From positions 79,232 through 143,231 of the forward strand of contig QANZ01053186.1 in assembly GCA_003254925.1 (NCBI GenBank): DNA of 64,000 bases, read 5' to 3'. The notes below the pieces were generated by a model that was not told the DNA's origin, searched no databases, and saw only the letters and a program-made list of their open reading frames with translations. Numbering within the stretch: position 1 is the first letter of the stretch; each line of letters begins with the position of its first letter. Origin of the DNA: Chamaecrista fasciculata (taxonomy: Eukaryota; Streptophyta; Magnoliopsida; Fabales; Fabaceae). The translations under genes were made by a program, and so were the position numbers. Shown here piece after piece: positions 12,765 through 24,876 of this stretch.

Positions 12765-13163
12765 GGGTAAATTACACTTTGGTACCCTATGGTTTGACTC
12801 TATTTCACTTTGGTACCCTGTAGTTTGAAACCTGACACTTTGGTATCTTGTGGTATTCTCCATTAACATTTTGGTACCCTTAGGAGCTATTTTGTAATTT
12901 TAACCATAAAAAAATTTGCAAAAATTACATATTGATCCCATTTTTTTTTTAAAGTTTTCATTTTAGTCCCTAGATAATATGTATTCAGGGACCTATTTGT
13001 AATTTTTTGAAAATTTTTGGGGTCAATATGTAATTTTTGAAAAATTCATTATGGTTAAAATTACAAAATAACTCCAAAGGGTACCAAAATGTTAATGGAG
13101 AATACCACAGAGTACCAAAGTGAAATAGGGTCAAACCACAAGGTACAAAAGTGTAATTTACTC
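12765..13163. mobile_element. MULE-type MITE, copy 1 (9-bp TSD)
   Basis: A 399-bp nearly palindromic element with ends GGGTAAATTACAC and GTGTAATTTACTC, flanked by a perfect 9-bp duplication TAAATAAAA (12756-12764, 13164-13172). Nine-base duplications are typical of Mutator-like elements. The arms carry repeated CACTTTGGTACC-type phrases. No coding capacity. Confidence 0.85.
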
Positions 13164-13467
13164 TAAATAAAATTAGCATATCTGCAGTTTTCAAAACATA
13201 AGTCTATATCATTCTAAAATGCCACACATGAGAGAGAAAGGGCATGTATGAGAGAGAGCAAGAGACGTCAGGTTAGGTGCCACATGATCAAAAACAGAAA
13301 AAAGAGACGAAAAAACTTACGCCAAGATCATTTTGGACCAAAGTTGCATAGATAATGGACCAATTTGAACTTTTTGAAAGATAATGGACTAAAATGAGCA
13401 TTTGACCAAATGAAATATATAATCCATGCATATTATATTTTTGCTGAAAACAAAGATTGGTATCCTT

Positions 13468-13485
13468 TTTTTTTTTTAATACATA
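13468..13485 (-). repeat. 18-bp poly(T) micro-insertion
   Basis: Ten T plus AATACATA between two perfect 18-bp copies of ACAAAGATTGGTATCCTT (13450-13467, 13486-13503). This is the signature of an extremely 5'-truncated poly(A) retroposon on the minus strand. It lies just before exon 8 of pseudogene C. Confidence 0.75.
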
Positions 13486-14320
13486 ACAAAGATTGGTATC
13501 CTTAACACTCATTGAAGAGCAGTTGTGGGGGTGAATATCAAAAATTCAAAATGTAGATCCTAGTAATGAAAAATGTGCCAGAGATATTGCAGCCTTCCAA
13601 AAGGTGTGAATGATAATATATATATATTTTGGGCCGTATTTTTATGATAATCTGATTTCTCTCTCCATGATGCAGTAATCAATATGTATCTTCTATTGTG
13701 ATTATCAGTTAATTTCGGGATTGGGTCAAGGATAATTTTGGAACCCTCTTGTCCCTTTTTTTCTCTTCTTCTTCTTTGTTTAGTAATTGGCTTAATTTAT
13801 TGATAGAATAATGTTTATTTGCATGTAGGGTTATGAAAATGTGCTAGCTCACTATTGGGCAAATGATAATAAGGTTTAGAAGGCCCTTGTCATCCGTCAG
13901 GTATGAGAATGAAAATACATAAAAAGAATAAATAAGTGGCTGGTCTTGGCTTTAACTTACATATGGAATGGAAAGCAGGGAAGTATAGGAAAATATAATG
14001 GCATTGGCAGCGATGTATAGAGTCCCCTTATACGAGAGACATCAATAGTAGCATTCCGTTTCATGTGAAGCTGGGTAGAATAGGTTATCATCGTTCTCTA
14101 ATATACAGGTGACTAAAATCCAATTCTTGAATTGATACTGCCTTTGTGAAAATGCTAATAATTGCTTCTTAAAATGTGCTTAATTGTTTTAATTTCATCG
14201 CAGTGGAGATCTTTATCTTACGGTACCGTTTTGTGGAAATGAACCATGGATTATCTTAAGGGCAGCCAACAATTTGATTCAACACTTCAACAAAAACAAT
14301 CCAACTACATTTACAATTAA

Positions 14321-14749
14321 GAGAAAATTACACTTTGATACATTGTGATTTGGTCATATTTCACTTTGGTACTTTCTGGTTTAAAAAGTGACACTTTAGT
14401 ACCCTGTGGTATTCTCCATTAACACTTTGGTACCCTTTGGAGCTATTTTGTAATTTTAACCATAACAAATTTTGCAAAAATTACATTTCGACCCCCAATT
14501 TTTTTTTAATTTTCATTTTAGTCTATAGATAATATGTATGCAGGGACCTATTTGTAATTTTCTAAAAACATTGGGGGTCAATATGTAATTTTTGCAAAAT
14601 TTGTTATGGCTAAAATTATAAAATAGCTCCAAAGGTTACCAAAGTGTTAATGGAGAATACTACAAGGTATACCAAAGTGTCACTTTTTAAACCATAGGGA
14701 CCAAAGTGAAATATAACCAAATCACAGGGTATCAAAGTGTAATTTACCC
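14321..14749. mobile_element. MULE-type MITE, copy 2 (9-bp TSD)
   Basis: A 429-bp copy of the element at 12765, with ends GAGAAAATTACAC and GTGTAATTTACCC. Its target-site duplication is TACAATTAA (14312-14320) and TACAATCAA (14750-14758), one mismatch. It sits just past the broken end of pseudogene C. Confidence 0.82.
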
Positions 14750-15165
14750 TACAATCAATTACATAATTTCAAACCATTAATATAGAAGAAGTATAACATG
14801 TAAACAATTTTAAACTAAATAAACATTAAAAATATATCTGATCTATTTGTAATATCTAAAATTTTAATATCTCCTTTAGTAATAATTCTTTATTGTTGTC
14901 ATATTTTAGACTTATCGCTTACAAAAAAAAGACGACTTAGTGCACAAGGCTCCCACTAAGTGAAATTTGAAGAGGGTCAAGATGTACACAACCTTATAAT
15001 AAAATAATATTAGTGCTTGACCACTTTTCTAATATTCGGAATGATTGAAACAACAATAATATTAGTACACAACCTTAATATCTCTGGCATTCATTAGCAT
15101 CAGCCATGCTCCCCCACCCCACACACCCATAATGAATCTACACTTGTGTGAAAAAGAAAAATGGT
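14750..15165. other. spacer without recognised genes
   Basis: AT-rich. Fragments near 14840-14950 and 15040-15140 (for example GTCATATTTTAGACTTATC and CACACCCATAATGAATCT) resemble the 3' flank of the SCPL genes, so this may be the decayed downstream flank of pseudogene C. Confidence 0.5.
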
Positions 15166-15725
15166 AAAAGACCTTTTCATGCCCTTAACGTTTGCGGTGA
15201 TTTTTAGTTATGCCCCTAATGTTTCATTTGTGTCAGTTGTGCCCCCAATGTGAAACGTTAGTTTCAATTATGCCCCTAATTTTACTTGTCTGTCAATTTT
15301 TTTGTTCTGAATTGAATATGTGGCAAGATGACTGGATAAATAAAACATCCCTGATTTATTTTTTATCCACCATGAAATTTCCTACGTGGATTTACATTCT
15401 CTAAACCAAAAAATTACTACCATAAAATTTTTTTGACATCTTCATCTTCATCTTCGCAAGCTTTATACCATGTAGGAAATGCTATGGTGGATAAAAAATA
15501 AATTAGGGATGTTTTATTTATTCAGTCATCTTGCCATATATTCAATTCAGAACAAAAAATTGACACACAAGTAAAAAAAATTGACACATCAGCATTGAGT
15601 CAAAATTGGGGGTATAATTGAAACTAACGTTTCACATTGGGGGCACAATTGACACAAATGAAACATTAGGGACATAACTGAAAATCACCGCAAACGTTAG
15701 GGGCACGAAAAAAATTTATAAAAGA
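15166..15725. mobile_element. large inverted-repeat (foldback) element
   Basis: Two arms of roughly 240 bp are reverse complements: left from CATGCCCTTAACGTTTGCGG, right ending CCGCAAACGTTAGGGGCACG. The inner parts (GAATTGAATATGTGGCAAG and its complement near 15530) also pair. The spacer is short. No open frame of note. Family unknown; MULE-like foldback is likely. Exact ends are uncertain. Confidence 0.7.
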
Positions 15726-16714
15726 TTGGTTAAAGACGATCAAAATAAGAGAGGTTAAAATAAAGTCTTAAGCAAATAACCATGTACTGTAATGTTTAGA
15801 TATGGTCTCAGATGAAAAAAAAAAGAAAAAAAGAATGGCAATAAGGAAAGCATGTTCGAACCTCAGAGCAATAACCAAAACCATAACAATTATAACCAAG
15901 AATTACATTTAGAAATTATGAATTAATTTTTTTTAGAGAACAAAATAAAAATAACAACTCAAAAAATAAAAATAAAAAATAGAGCAAAATAGCTCAAACA
16001 CAATAAAAGGTTCAGATTTAGCATGTGAAGAAGAAGGATAAATACATATTAGAGAAAACTGAATTAAAAATATCTAACTAGATGTTGCTTTGACCCTTCC
16101 ATACTTGTATTTCATCTTCAAATCCGTTCATTATTGCCGCCGTCCATCTCGCCGTTCGTTGCCGTCGTCGCCGACGCCGATGCTGAAGTGGATTAGAGTC
16201 TCTCTACAAGCAAAATTTCAGGCCGCCAAGCTGGGAGCTACTACAAGGTAATAAAACCCTAAATTCCATACCATTCATACATCCACTCAATTCATTGTTA
16301 TCCACCTCACTATTCTTCAGGAGACAAGTATATCCAGATTGAGACCATGAATGTCTATGATTTTTGGTTTATGCGTTTCGTTAATTATCACAAAGCAGTG
16401 AAGCATCTCTCATTTTTGGATACAAAAATCAATATCAACTTTTGGTTTTCACTCTTGTAATTTCAGTTTCTAATATTCATTATTTTTCCTTCACCATTGG
16501 TGGCGGTGATGATGAACAGTGGCGATGAGAAACGATGGCAGTGAATAGTTATGGAAGTTGGCAACAATGAATGGCGACGGTGATGAACGGATTTGAAGAT
16601 CAAAATCTGGGATTGTGAAGGAGAAACAATAATTGGTGAGAACCTAAAAAATTAAGATGGGACACGTGGCGTTTTGGCTCCAATTAGATTAAATAAATGG
16701 TAGATATTAGGCGT
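15726..16714. other. gene-free stretch with a small GC-richer patch
   Basis: AT-rich except 16130-16260, which contains CCG-type triplets (GCCGTCGTCGCCGACGCCG) and could be a fragment of a coding exon. Dispersed similar wording near 16500-16580 (GGCGATGATGAACAGTGG) may be its diverged inverted partner. No product is recognisable. Confidence 0.4.
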
Positions 16715-17000
16715 ACAGCAAAGGGATCCGGATCCCCTGAATTTCCTCTCTTAAATTTCCCCCTACATTTCCTTCAATCTCCCACACTCTTAGCATCGAT
16801 TTGATGTGACTACAAATCACGTCTTTGTTTATACAGGGAAGAGTGCTTTGTTTATACAGGGAAGGTTGAAGGAAATGTAGGGGGAAATTTAAGATATTAG
16901 GCGTAAAGCTATAGGGAAGGTTGAAGGAAATGTAGGGGGAAATTTAAGAGAGGAAATTCAGGGAAGGTTGCTTTGTTTATACAGGGAAGAGTGCTGCTAT
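16715..17000. repeat. rearranged MITE with nested direct and inverted repeats
   Basis: Begins near the palindrome GGGATCCGGATCCC. The arm CTGAATTTCCTCTCTTAAAT is inverted at 16945-16965. The phrase GAAGGAAATGTAGGGGGAAA occurs twice (from 16865 and 16921), and CTTTGTTTATACAGGGAAG three times. It looks like a MITE that was partly duplicated in tandem. Confidence 0.55.
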
Positions 17001-17040
17001 AAAAAGCTAGATAGCTTTTCAATGTAATATGTAGTCCTTA

Positions 17041-17112
17041 GATTGTCTTTTTTTATCTTGAGATTTGTGTAATAAACTTTATTGTACAAATCTCATGATA
17101 AAAAAGACAGAT
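17041..17112. repeat. short hairpin (72 bp) upstream of SCPL copy D
   Basis: Arms of about 28 nt (GATTGTCTTTTTTTATCTTG and its near complement ending AAAAAGACAGATC) around a 16-nt loop. It lies roughly 140 bp before the ATG of the next SCPL gene. Either a tiny MITE or a chance hairpin. Confidence 0.5.
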
Positions 17113-17253
17113 CTATCAACTACCTATTTTTATAGATTTTTCCAATATTGAAAGGGAATCCAATCATATAACTGAAATATTATTTATGTTATCTTCCTGT
17201 GGTCTTCTCACCCAATATTGACTAGCTCATCGGCAGAAACAAAAATAAAGCAA

Positions 17254-20142
17254 ATGGCTACTGTGTGTTCAGATTGTACATCTTCTTCATATTTTGCAGT
17301 ATTTGTTCTTCTTATCCTCCTTCTATCACAGCTTTACACTACTTCTGCAATCTCTCATACAACAGTTAAGTTCCTTCCAGGGCTTGAGGGGCCTCTTCCT
17401 TTCCATCTCGAAACTGGGTATGTATATATATATACACTCAAAGCTTCTCTTGTAATTGATTGTACATTGAAATTGAGGTGGTTTTTGTATTTGTGTTTAG
17501 TCTTTACTTACTGCAATTATCTCAAAATACTATCTTGATCGATGTTGTTAATTAAGGTATGTGGGAGTGGGGGAATCAGATTCAGAGGATGTTCAGTTGT
17601 TTTATTACTTTGTTAAGTCACAAAGGAATCCCAAACACGATCCTCTTCTGCTTTGGCTAACTGGTGGCCCTGGTTGTTCTGTTTTGTCTGGCCTTGCTTT
17701 TGAAATAGGTAATTTATATACTAAATTCTAATTAATTAGCCCAGGGAGTGATTATATGTACTTTACTGACTTTGTTACCATAACAAATGGTTTTCTAGGT
17801 CCATTTGCTTTTAAGCAGGAGGAATATAATGGAAGTGTACCTTCTCTGGTTCTAAATCCACACACATGGACTAAGGTTCTTTCTGATCTTCACTCAATTG
17901 TGTTAATTTCTTAATTTCAATTCTTATAAGTTATACCATTACATAACATTAACACACAACACACACATTTATTGGTTTGCTGATTTTTCTGATAATTGAC
18001 TTTCTGTTAGGTTTCAAGTATAATTTTCCTTGATTTGCCTGTTAATACTGGATTCTCCTACACAAAACTCCCAGTTACAACTGAGCGTAGCGACACTAAA
18101 CAAATCCAACATGCCAATCAATTTATGAGGAAGGTAATAAATTCAGTTTTACATGAACAAATTTTACCATCATTGCTAAAAATCTTAGCTTTATGAGTTT
18201 TAAATTGTTTTCTGCTTGCTTTTTGTAGTGGTTGATCGATCATCCAGAATTTCTCTCAAACAAATTCTACATTGCTGGAGACTCATATTCTGGAATTATT
18301 GTCCCTCCACTGGCCTTTGAAATTGTAAAGGGTATTTCTTACCTCTTATCTCTCATCCAAAGTACAATAATGATATGGACGAAAAAGCTAAGACAGAAAA
18401 TAATTGTTTTAATTTTTTAATGGAAGATACCTGAGTTATTTATGATTTTGCAGGAAATGAGGACAACATACAGCCTTCAATCAATTATCAGGTTAGTAAC
18501 TATCTATGTTTATAAATTGGTTTCCTTGAACAATGGACACACTGTACTATTCCCTTTCAATCATGTAATAATGATCTGAAAATCATTAAGGGATTCTCAC
18601 TGGGGAACGCTTTCACCAACACTCCTGTGGATCACAATTCTAGGGTCCCATTTGCTCATGGCATGGGACTTATTTCTGATGAACTCTATGAGGTAATCTA
18701 TTTCTTAACGTATCGGATTTTTGGTTTATCATGTATGATTGAATTTCTTACTGAAAAAATAATCCATGCAAGTTATACCTTTGTTGGACAAATTGATATC
18801 CTTAACAGTCACTGAAGAGCAGTTGTGGGGGTGAATATAAAATTGTAGATCCTAGCAATGAAAAATGTGCCAGAGATATTGCAGCCTTCCAAAAGGTATG
18901 ATGAATGATGATATATATACAAATTTTGGGTCATATTTTTATGATAATCTGATTTGTCTCTTGATCATGCAGTAACTAATTTAATACGTACCTTTCTATT
19001 GTGTTTATCAGTTAGTTTCCGGAGTGGAGCGAGAAAACATTTTGGAACCCCTTTGTCCTGTTCTTTCTCCAAAACCACAACAACATTTTGGTGCGAGATC
19101 TCTCGATGAATTGTCTGTTACATCACTTCCTGCTGTAGAATGTCGAGTAATTCCATTTTTCTTCTTCTTCTCTGTTTTTACTCATCAATCTGCTTTTGAA
19201 ATGAATTTCAGGAAATATTGAATTTACTGTTTAACAATATATATATATGTTTGGAGAGTTTTAAAGAGTAAAAATTTATTGGTTAGATTAATAATATTTG
19301 TTTGCATGTAGAGTTATAAAGTTTTGCTTGCCAACTATTGGGCAAATGATAAGATGGTTCGAAAGGCCCTTGGCATCCGTCAGGTATATATGAGAATGAA
19401 AATAAATAAATGTTTGATGTTGGCTTCAACTAAAAAGATATGGAATGCACAAAACAGGGAAGTATAGGAAAATGGGAGCGATGTATAAAGAACCCTTATA
19501 TTAGTGACATGAACAGCACCATTCCGTTTCATGTGAAGCTGGGAAGTAAAGGATATCGTTCTCTAATATACAGGTAAGGTGACACAAGTGTAATTCATGA
19601 ACTGATAGTGCATAGCTTTGGGGAATCGCTATTAATATAATGGCTTCTTAATATGTACTTTTATATATGGGTTTTTTCATGGCAGTGGAGATCATGACAT
19701 GATAATACCATTTTGTGGGACTGAAGCATGGATTAGATCTTTAAATTACTCTGTTGTAGACGAGTGGAGGCCATGGTTAGTGCAAGGTCAAGTTGCAGGG
19801 TAAGCAAAGGGTGTCCTTGTAGAAATCCAATATTCATTTTCATTTTGAGTTTGAATCCTAATTATATTATGCATACACAATGATCTAATGGTTTGTCCTT
19901 GTGCAGTTACACAAGGAAGTACTCAAATGGGATAACATTTGCTACTGTAAAGGTAATTAATTAAGGAAGCTCTTAATTTTGGTTTCCCTTCACAGTCGTT
20001 ACGTTGACATTGACATTGACAATGTATGATATTCATGATGATTTACATTAATATGCAGGGAGGAGGTCACACTGCTCCCGAGCACAAACCCAAAGAATGC
20101 TTTCCAATGTTTGAGAGATGGATTTCTCAAAAGCCACTGTAA
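17254..20142 (+). CDS. serine carboxypeptidase-like protein, clade IA (SCPL18 type), array copy D
   Basis: Fourteen exons, 470 residues: 17254-17417, 17557-17708, 17799-17875, 18011-18133, 18229-18331, 18454-18491, 18591-18692, 18809-18895, 19012-19146, 19312-19383, 19458-19573, 19686-19799, 19907-19952, 20059-20142. All GT-AG. A hydrophobic signal peptide is followed by [14 protein letters not shown]. Exon 2 keeps TGGPGCS; the triad is GDSYSG, SGDHD and GGGHTAPE. Exon 2 has a 6-bp in-frame gain over copy 1. An upstream in-frame ATG at 17218 would add 12 residues; 17254 is chosen because it aligns with 6245 of copy 1. This is the best candidate in the array for an active type I enzyme, an acyltransferase-like protein using glucose esters by family analogy. 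Confidence 0.92.
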
Positions 20143-20388
20143 TCTTTGATTGGTTTATTTGGGGAAAATAAATTAAGGAAACCCGTGTTTCACGAGGAAT
20201 AGTGATGTTTCATTGTGTTTGAATATGAGATATTGTGCGTTCTAACCATGTGATTGTCAAATTTAATTTTATAATGAAATAATAATAAAAAAGCAGACTA
20301 GACAAGAACTTTTCAAAGCAATTCGGATCGGATCGATTGATCCTTTTTTATTTAATTAGTTGAATGACTTTTGCAATACACTAATTAA

Positions 20389-22315
20389 GGGCCCGTTTGG
20401 ATATTAGGTTAGTAAAGGAGGGGTAATAAAGGAGGATAAAGGGATGAGGGAGGTAATAAAGGAGAGGTAAAGGATTTGTGTTATAAAGGAGGTTTTTAGT
20501 AAATTGTGTTTGGGTAAATGAGAGATAAAGGAGGAATTATGATGTGAAATTATTTTAAAAGGTATGTAATGATTGTGGTGGGTTGAAATAATAGTATTGG
20601 TATTTTAAATTTGTATAGGGGTAAAAATGGTAAAAATAAAGGAGGATAAAGGAGTGTTGTTTTTGTGTTTGTTTTGGTGGTAGTAAAATGGTATGAGTAA
20701 TGATTGCCTCGAAATTTGTGCTAAAGGAGGAAGTTAATAAAGGATGTTTTTTGGGGTGGTAAGATAAAGGAGGATGGAGGTGTGAATGTGGGACCAAAAT
20801 GTAATTTTTGAGTACTGAATTGTAAACTTTTAGGGACTAGATTATATATTTTTCATGTTTACTGTCCTTTAATTTTATTTTAAATTTTTGATACTACAAA
20901 AAATATTACTCATGTATATAATATAGGAGGGACCAAAATGTATATTTTCTGGGGTATAAATTATAGTTTTTTTCTTATAATTTCATTAATGTTTTTGAAA
21001 TATGCTTATAAAAAAATATTATTAAAGTTGATACAATCTGTAATTTTTATTGTTGAATGGGATACCCAAAAAAATTACTCATATACTGAAAATGAAAAAA
21101 ATAAAACTGATAACATGCCAGGGGATTCGAAGTGAAATATTACTCTGTTATTTATTACTCATATTTATTTGGTCCGTATAATACTCTGTTATTTATTTGA
21201 TTGAAGTGAAATATTACATCTGGCATCATGTGTGTGTTTGGACTACCCTTGTTTGCCCATGTACTCAAGATTGATATGGTCATCATCTAGGGCTCTAGTT
21301 TAATTTCACATAAATTAATTTCACATAATTGCCCATGTACAATCGGTCTTTGTTTTGACATGCATTATTGAGGTGAATTGGTAGGTATGATTGTTCAAAA
21401 AATGAAAAATAAAAATTGGTAGGTATGAATCCCATTAAAAAATGATGATTTTTTTTTTTTTATAAAGGAGATCCAAAATGTAAAATTAAGAAATGAATGT
21501 GAGAAATCACACCACAGTCCACACCACGCAATCCATCGCTTGCATTATTTATGTACTATTTTTTATTTATTTAAATTCCTTAAAATTAAAAAATTAAGAA
21601 ATAGCAGAGATTTTAATTTTTATTTAAATTCCTTAATAATTACTTTCTATTTTTGTACTATTTTATATAAAATATCATACTCATATAGTATATAATTTGA
21701 AACAATGACAACTAAAAATTTTTAAATCCGTATAATATAAAATAAATTATTTAAATCCGTACTATTTTTTATTTTAAACTGTTTTTAAAAAACTATAGTC
21801 ATTTTGTAATTTTAAAAATTAAAACAATATTTACGTTATATAATATATAGTATTCACTTTTAAAATACTCAATATGACAAGTATATATTCTTTTTACATA
21901 TAAAAATCTTCATTTGATGCATAATGAAATTTTAAAATAAATGCAAAATAGTAAAATTTTAAAATCTTCATTTGACAGTATATATTCTTTTTCGGAATGA
22001 ATGATGCCAACATATAAAAGTTAATATATTACATGATGCGTGAAATGAAGCTGCGTGAATTGACGTAGGGACTGATTTGAAATATATATAATAGGTAATT
22101 ATAGGTAGTTGAGTAGGGATATGTTAGTAATTTTAGAAGATAAAGGAGAGATAAAGGAGTGATAAAGGAATGATAAAGGAGGAAAATAAAGGAGGTGGTA
22201 ATAAAGGTGAAACAAACACCTATTGGTACTGTAGCTCTGGTAGTAAAGGAGTACTGAGAGATAAAGGAAGATAAAGGGAGATAAAGGAGGCCTAACGGCA
22301 CATCCAAACGGGCCC
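20389..22315. mobile_element. non-autonomous PIF/Harbinger-type element (TAA TSD)
   Basis: A 1927-bp element with ends GGGCCCGTTTGGAT and ATCCAAACGGGCCC and a TAA duplication (20386-20388, 22316-22318), as in Tourist/PIF-Harbinger elements. Both ends are crowded with AAAGGAGG/ATAAAGGAG phrases (about 20410-20500, 20640-20780, 22135-22295), which may be transposase-binding subterminal repeats. The interior is AT-rich with no long frame. It sits 247 bp after the SCPL D stop codon. Confidence 0.82.
21391..21413 (+). repeat. 23-bp A-rich micro-insertion
   Basis: TTGTTC followed by an A-rich stretch lies between two perfect 15-bp copies of AATTGGTAGGTATGA (21376-21390, 21414-21428), inside the PIF/Harbinger-type element. 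It must be younger than that element. Confidence 0.6.
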
Positions 22316-22639
22316 TAAGTCTGTTCAGGGGGACAAAACTTCAAAAGATCCAAATTGAACATAAATCAAATTTTGAACACCCCTACTTGTAAGTTGGACT
22401 GGGACTTTCAATTTCTTATAAGCGAACAAATACGCAAACCCATAGTTATAGTATTTTATATACATGCTTGGGCTTTTTCTGGGTCGAATTTAGAATTTTT
22501 GAGAGTTGAGACTAATTATCTAAACTTTTTTCTCTTATTTGAAAAGAAGTATTTTTATCAAAATATTAGAAAGAGAATGGAGAATTAATTTTTTTTTTTA
22601 TTTTTCTAATTAAATAATAAAAATTAATTAGAAAATATA

Positions 22640-22925
22640 ATTTGCGAAACTGTTGGAAAAGAAAATAGCAAGAACCTTTACTAAAGACAATAGCGGTAAA
22701 AATTTGCCATTAGAGACAATAGCGACAATTCGCAAAATATTGCTAAAGATAATAGGAATAGAATGAAAAACCACTGCTAAAAATAATAGCAATAGTTTGT
22801 AAATCTATTATTAAAGACAATAGCCGCGAATTAAAAAATTGTCCCCACTGACAATAGTAGCGATATGAAAAATAGTTGCTAGAGATAATAGAGGTAGTTT
22901 TGCTAAAGATAAAAGCGATGGTTTT
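22640..22925. repeat. degenerate short repeats (AAAGACAATAGC family)
   Basis: About six imperfect copies of a 40-50-bp unit built on AAAGACAATAGCG and TTGCTAAAGATAATAG. This looks like the subterminal region of a CACTA-type transposon, but no CACTA terminus is visible. It abuts the SCPL exon 12 remnant and probably marks the breakpoint that removed the front of that gene. Confidence 0.45.
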
Positions 22926-22938
22926 AATTTCATAGCAG

Positions 22939-24535
22939 TAGAGATCATGACCTTACGGTACCGTTTTGTGGAACTGAAGCATGGATTAGATCTTTAAATT
23001 ACTCTGTTTTTGCATGAGTGGAGGCAATGGTTAGTGCAAGGCCAAGTTGCAGGGTAAGCATTTCAAGTGGGGCCCCTTGAGAAATCCAATTTTCATATTC
23101 ATTTTGAATCCTATGTATTGTGTTTACACAATGACCCTAATGCTTGGTGCTTGTGCAGTTGCACGAGGGAGTACTCAAATGGGATGACATTTGCCACTGT
23201 AAAGGTAATTAATTAAGCAAGGTTTTAATTCTAGACTAGGGGTGGCAATCTCAATCTATTACCTACTAACCCAATCAACTTACTACAAAATTAACCAACC
23301 TCAACTCAATCCATTTAGGTAATGGGTCAAAATGGGTTGGATCCAAAATTGACCAATAAAAATTTGGGTTGGGTTGGGTAAAACCCATGAGTTACTCAAC
23401 CCAACCCAAAGTTGTATCAAAACTATGTAGTTTCATGAGAGGGGTGAATATGAATTTCATAAATTTTTGCAAAAATTACAAAATATCTCCAAATAATTTC
23501 AAAATTTACAAAAAGTCCCTGAACCATAATATTTGAGGACTAAAATAAAAATTATTAAAAAAGTTTTGGACCAAATTGTAATTTTGAAAAATATTAGAAA
23601 AAGGATAAAATTACATATTAGTCCTAAATTTGGAAAATGAATGCATTTTAGTCCCACCAAACTATGAGTTCAATGGGAGGAAGATGAACTTTACAAATTT
23701 TTGCAAAAATTACAGACTGCCCCTAAATTTTTTCAAAATTTACAAAAAAGTCCTTGGATCATGATTTATAAGGACTAAAATGAAAATTTTAAAAAATAAT
23801 CGGACTCAAAATGTAATTTTTAAAAATATGAAAAAGGTGGAAATTGCAAATCTGTCCAAAATCTAAAAAAAGAATATGATTTAGTCCTAAATTTGTATAA
23901 TTTAAAAATTATTCTCATTAATTAGTTTATAAATTAAATAATATAAACATTTTAAGATGGGTTCATGAGTTGGGTTGGGTCAACCCTTGATTTTATAAGT
24001 CATGACCCATTTATGACTCGCCCACTTATGACCCAACCTAAAACCAACCAAACTTACCCATTTTGCCACCCCTATTCTAGACTAACCATACAAGTTGGTC
24101 ATTACAAATCACGAACTAACAACTCAATCTTTAAAATTCTAGTTTACATTCTTAAATTTCTGAAAGTCATATAACCATTAATGTCATTTTATTAGTCATT
24201 TAATCCCTACAAGTTAGTCCTTATAAAATAAATTTATGGGGCTAAGTTGTATGGCCTTTATGATTTTCGAAGACTAAAATGTGTAATCTAGACTTTTAAA
24301 GATTGAGTTGCCAGCGTATCTTATCTTCTGACTTCTATGATCAAGTTAAATGTTTATTCTTAATTTTATTTTTTCTTTACAGTTTGTTATGTTTACACTA
24401 GACAAAGTAAGAATTCCATGCTTCATGTGACCTATTTATATTGATGTGCAGGGCGGAGGTCACATTACTCCTGAGTACAAACCCAAAGAATGTTTTATCA
24501 TGTTTGAGAGATGGATTTCCCAAAAGCCACTGTAA
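22939..24535 (+). pseudogene. SCPL pseudogene E (exons 12-14 only)
   Basis: Exon 12 (22939-23053) is 1 bp longer than in the intact paralogues, a frameshift at the CTCTGTTTTTGC site, and its first full codon is AGA for GGA. Exon 13 is 23159-23204. Exon 14 (24452-24535) is intact and reads [11 protein letters not shown]. The last intron carries an 838-bp hAT-type element (23237-24074). Exons 1-11 are absent. Confidence 0.9.
23237..24074. mobile_element. non-autonomous hAT-type element (8-bp TSD)
   Basis: An 838-bp element with inverted ends TAGGGGTGGCAA and TTGCCACCCCTA and a perfect 8-bp duplication TTCTAGAC (23229-23236, 24075-24082). End sequence and TSD length both fit the hAT superfamily. 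Internal phrases such as GGGTTGGGTTGGGT and their complements repeat near both ends. No transposase frame. Confidence 0.88.
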
Positions 24536-24876
24536 CCTCAAAAGTGAAATAGTAAATTTTGATATTTTCGATTGTTTTCCTAGTATCTCCTTCATAACTA
24601 GTTCTTGATTGTTGTCGTACTCTGAACTTATCCTTACAAAAGAGTATTATTAGTGTCTACCACCTTCCAGAAAAGAATTTCTTGAATGATTGAATAGTTG
24701 AATATCTCTTCGGCTGTTGGCATTCATGAGCACACGGGCCATGGCACCCACACCCCTAATGAATCTGTACATGTTTGAAAAGAAATAAAATTTATTAGAA
24801 GATTAACTTAAAAAAAGCTAAAAGCATCTTTGCACTTTACAGAAATCATGATCCATGTTAAGTGATTTAAGAAATT

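Larger units (their letters stand above)
12571..14265 (+). pseudogene. SCPL pseudogene C, interrupted and frameshifted
   Basis: Starts at the end of exon 5 and its intron (GGTACTATTCCCTAATCC near 12591), then a MITE (12765-13163). Exon 8 (13509-13603) has lost its acceptor (AACAC for AACAG) and gained 8 bp. Exon 9 (13709 to about 13775) is truncated. Exon 10 (13829-13900) has an in-frame TAG at 13877-13879. Exon 11 (13979-14108) is 14 bp too long. Exon 12 (from 14204) stops near 14258, before a second MITE copy. Exons 1-4, 6, 7, 13 and 14 are missing. Confidence 0.88.
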
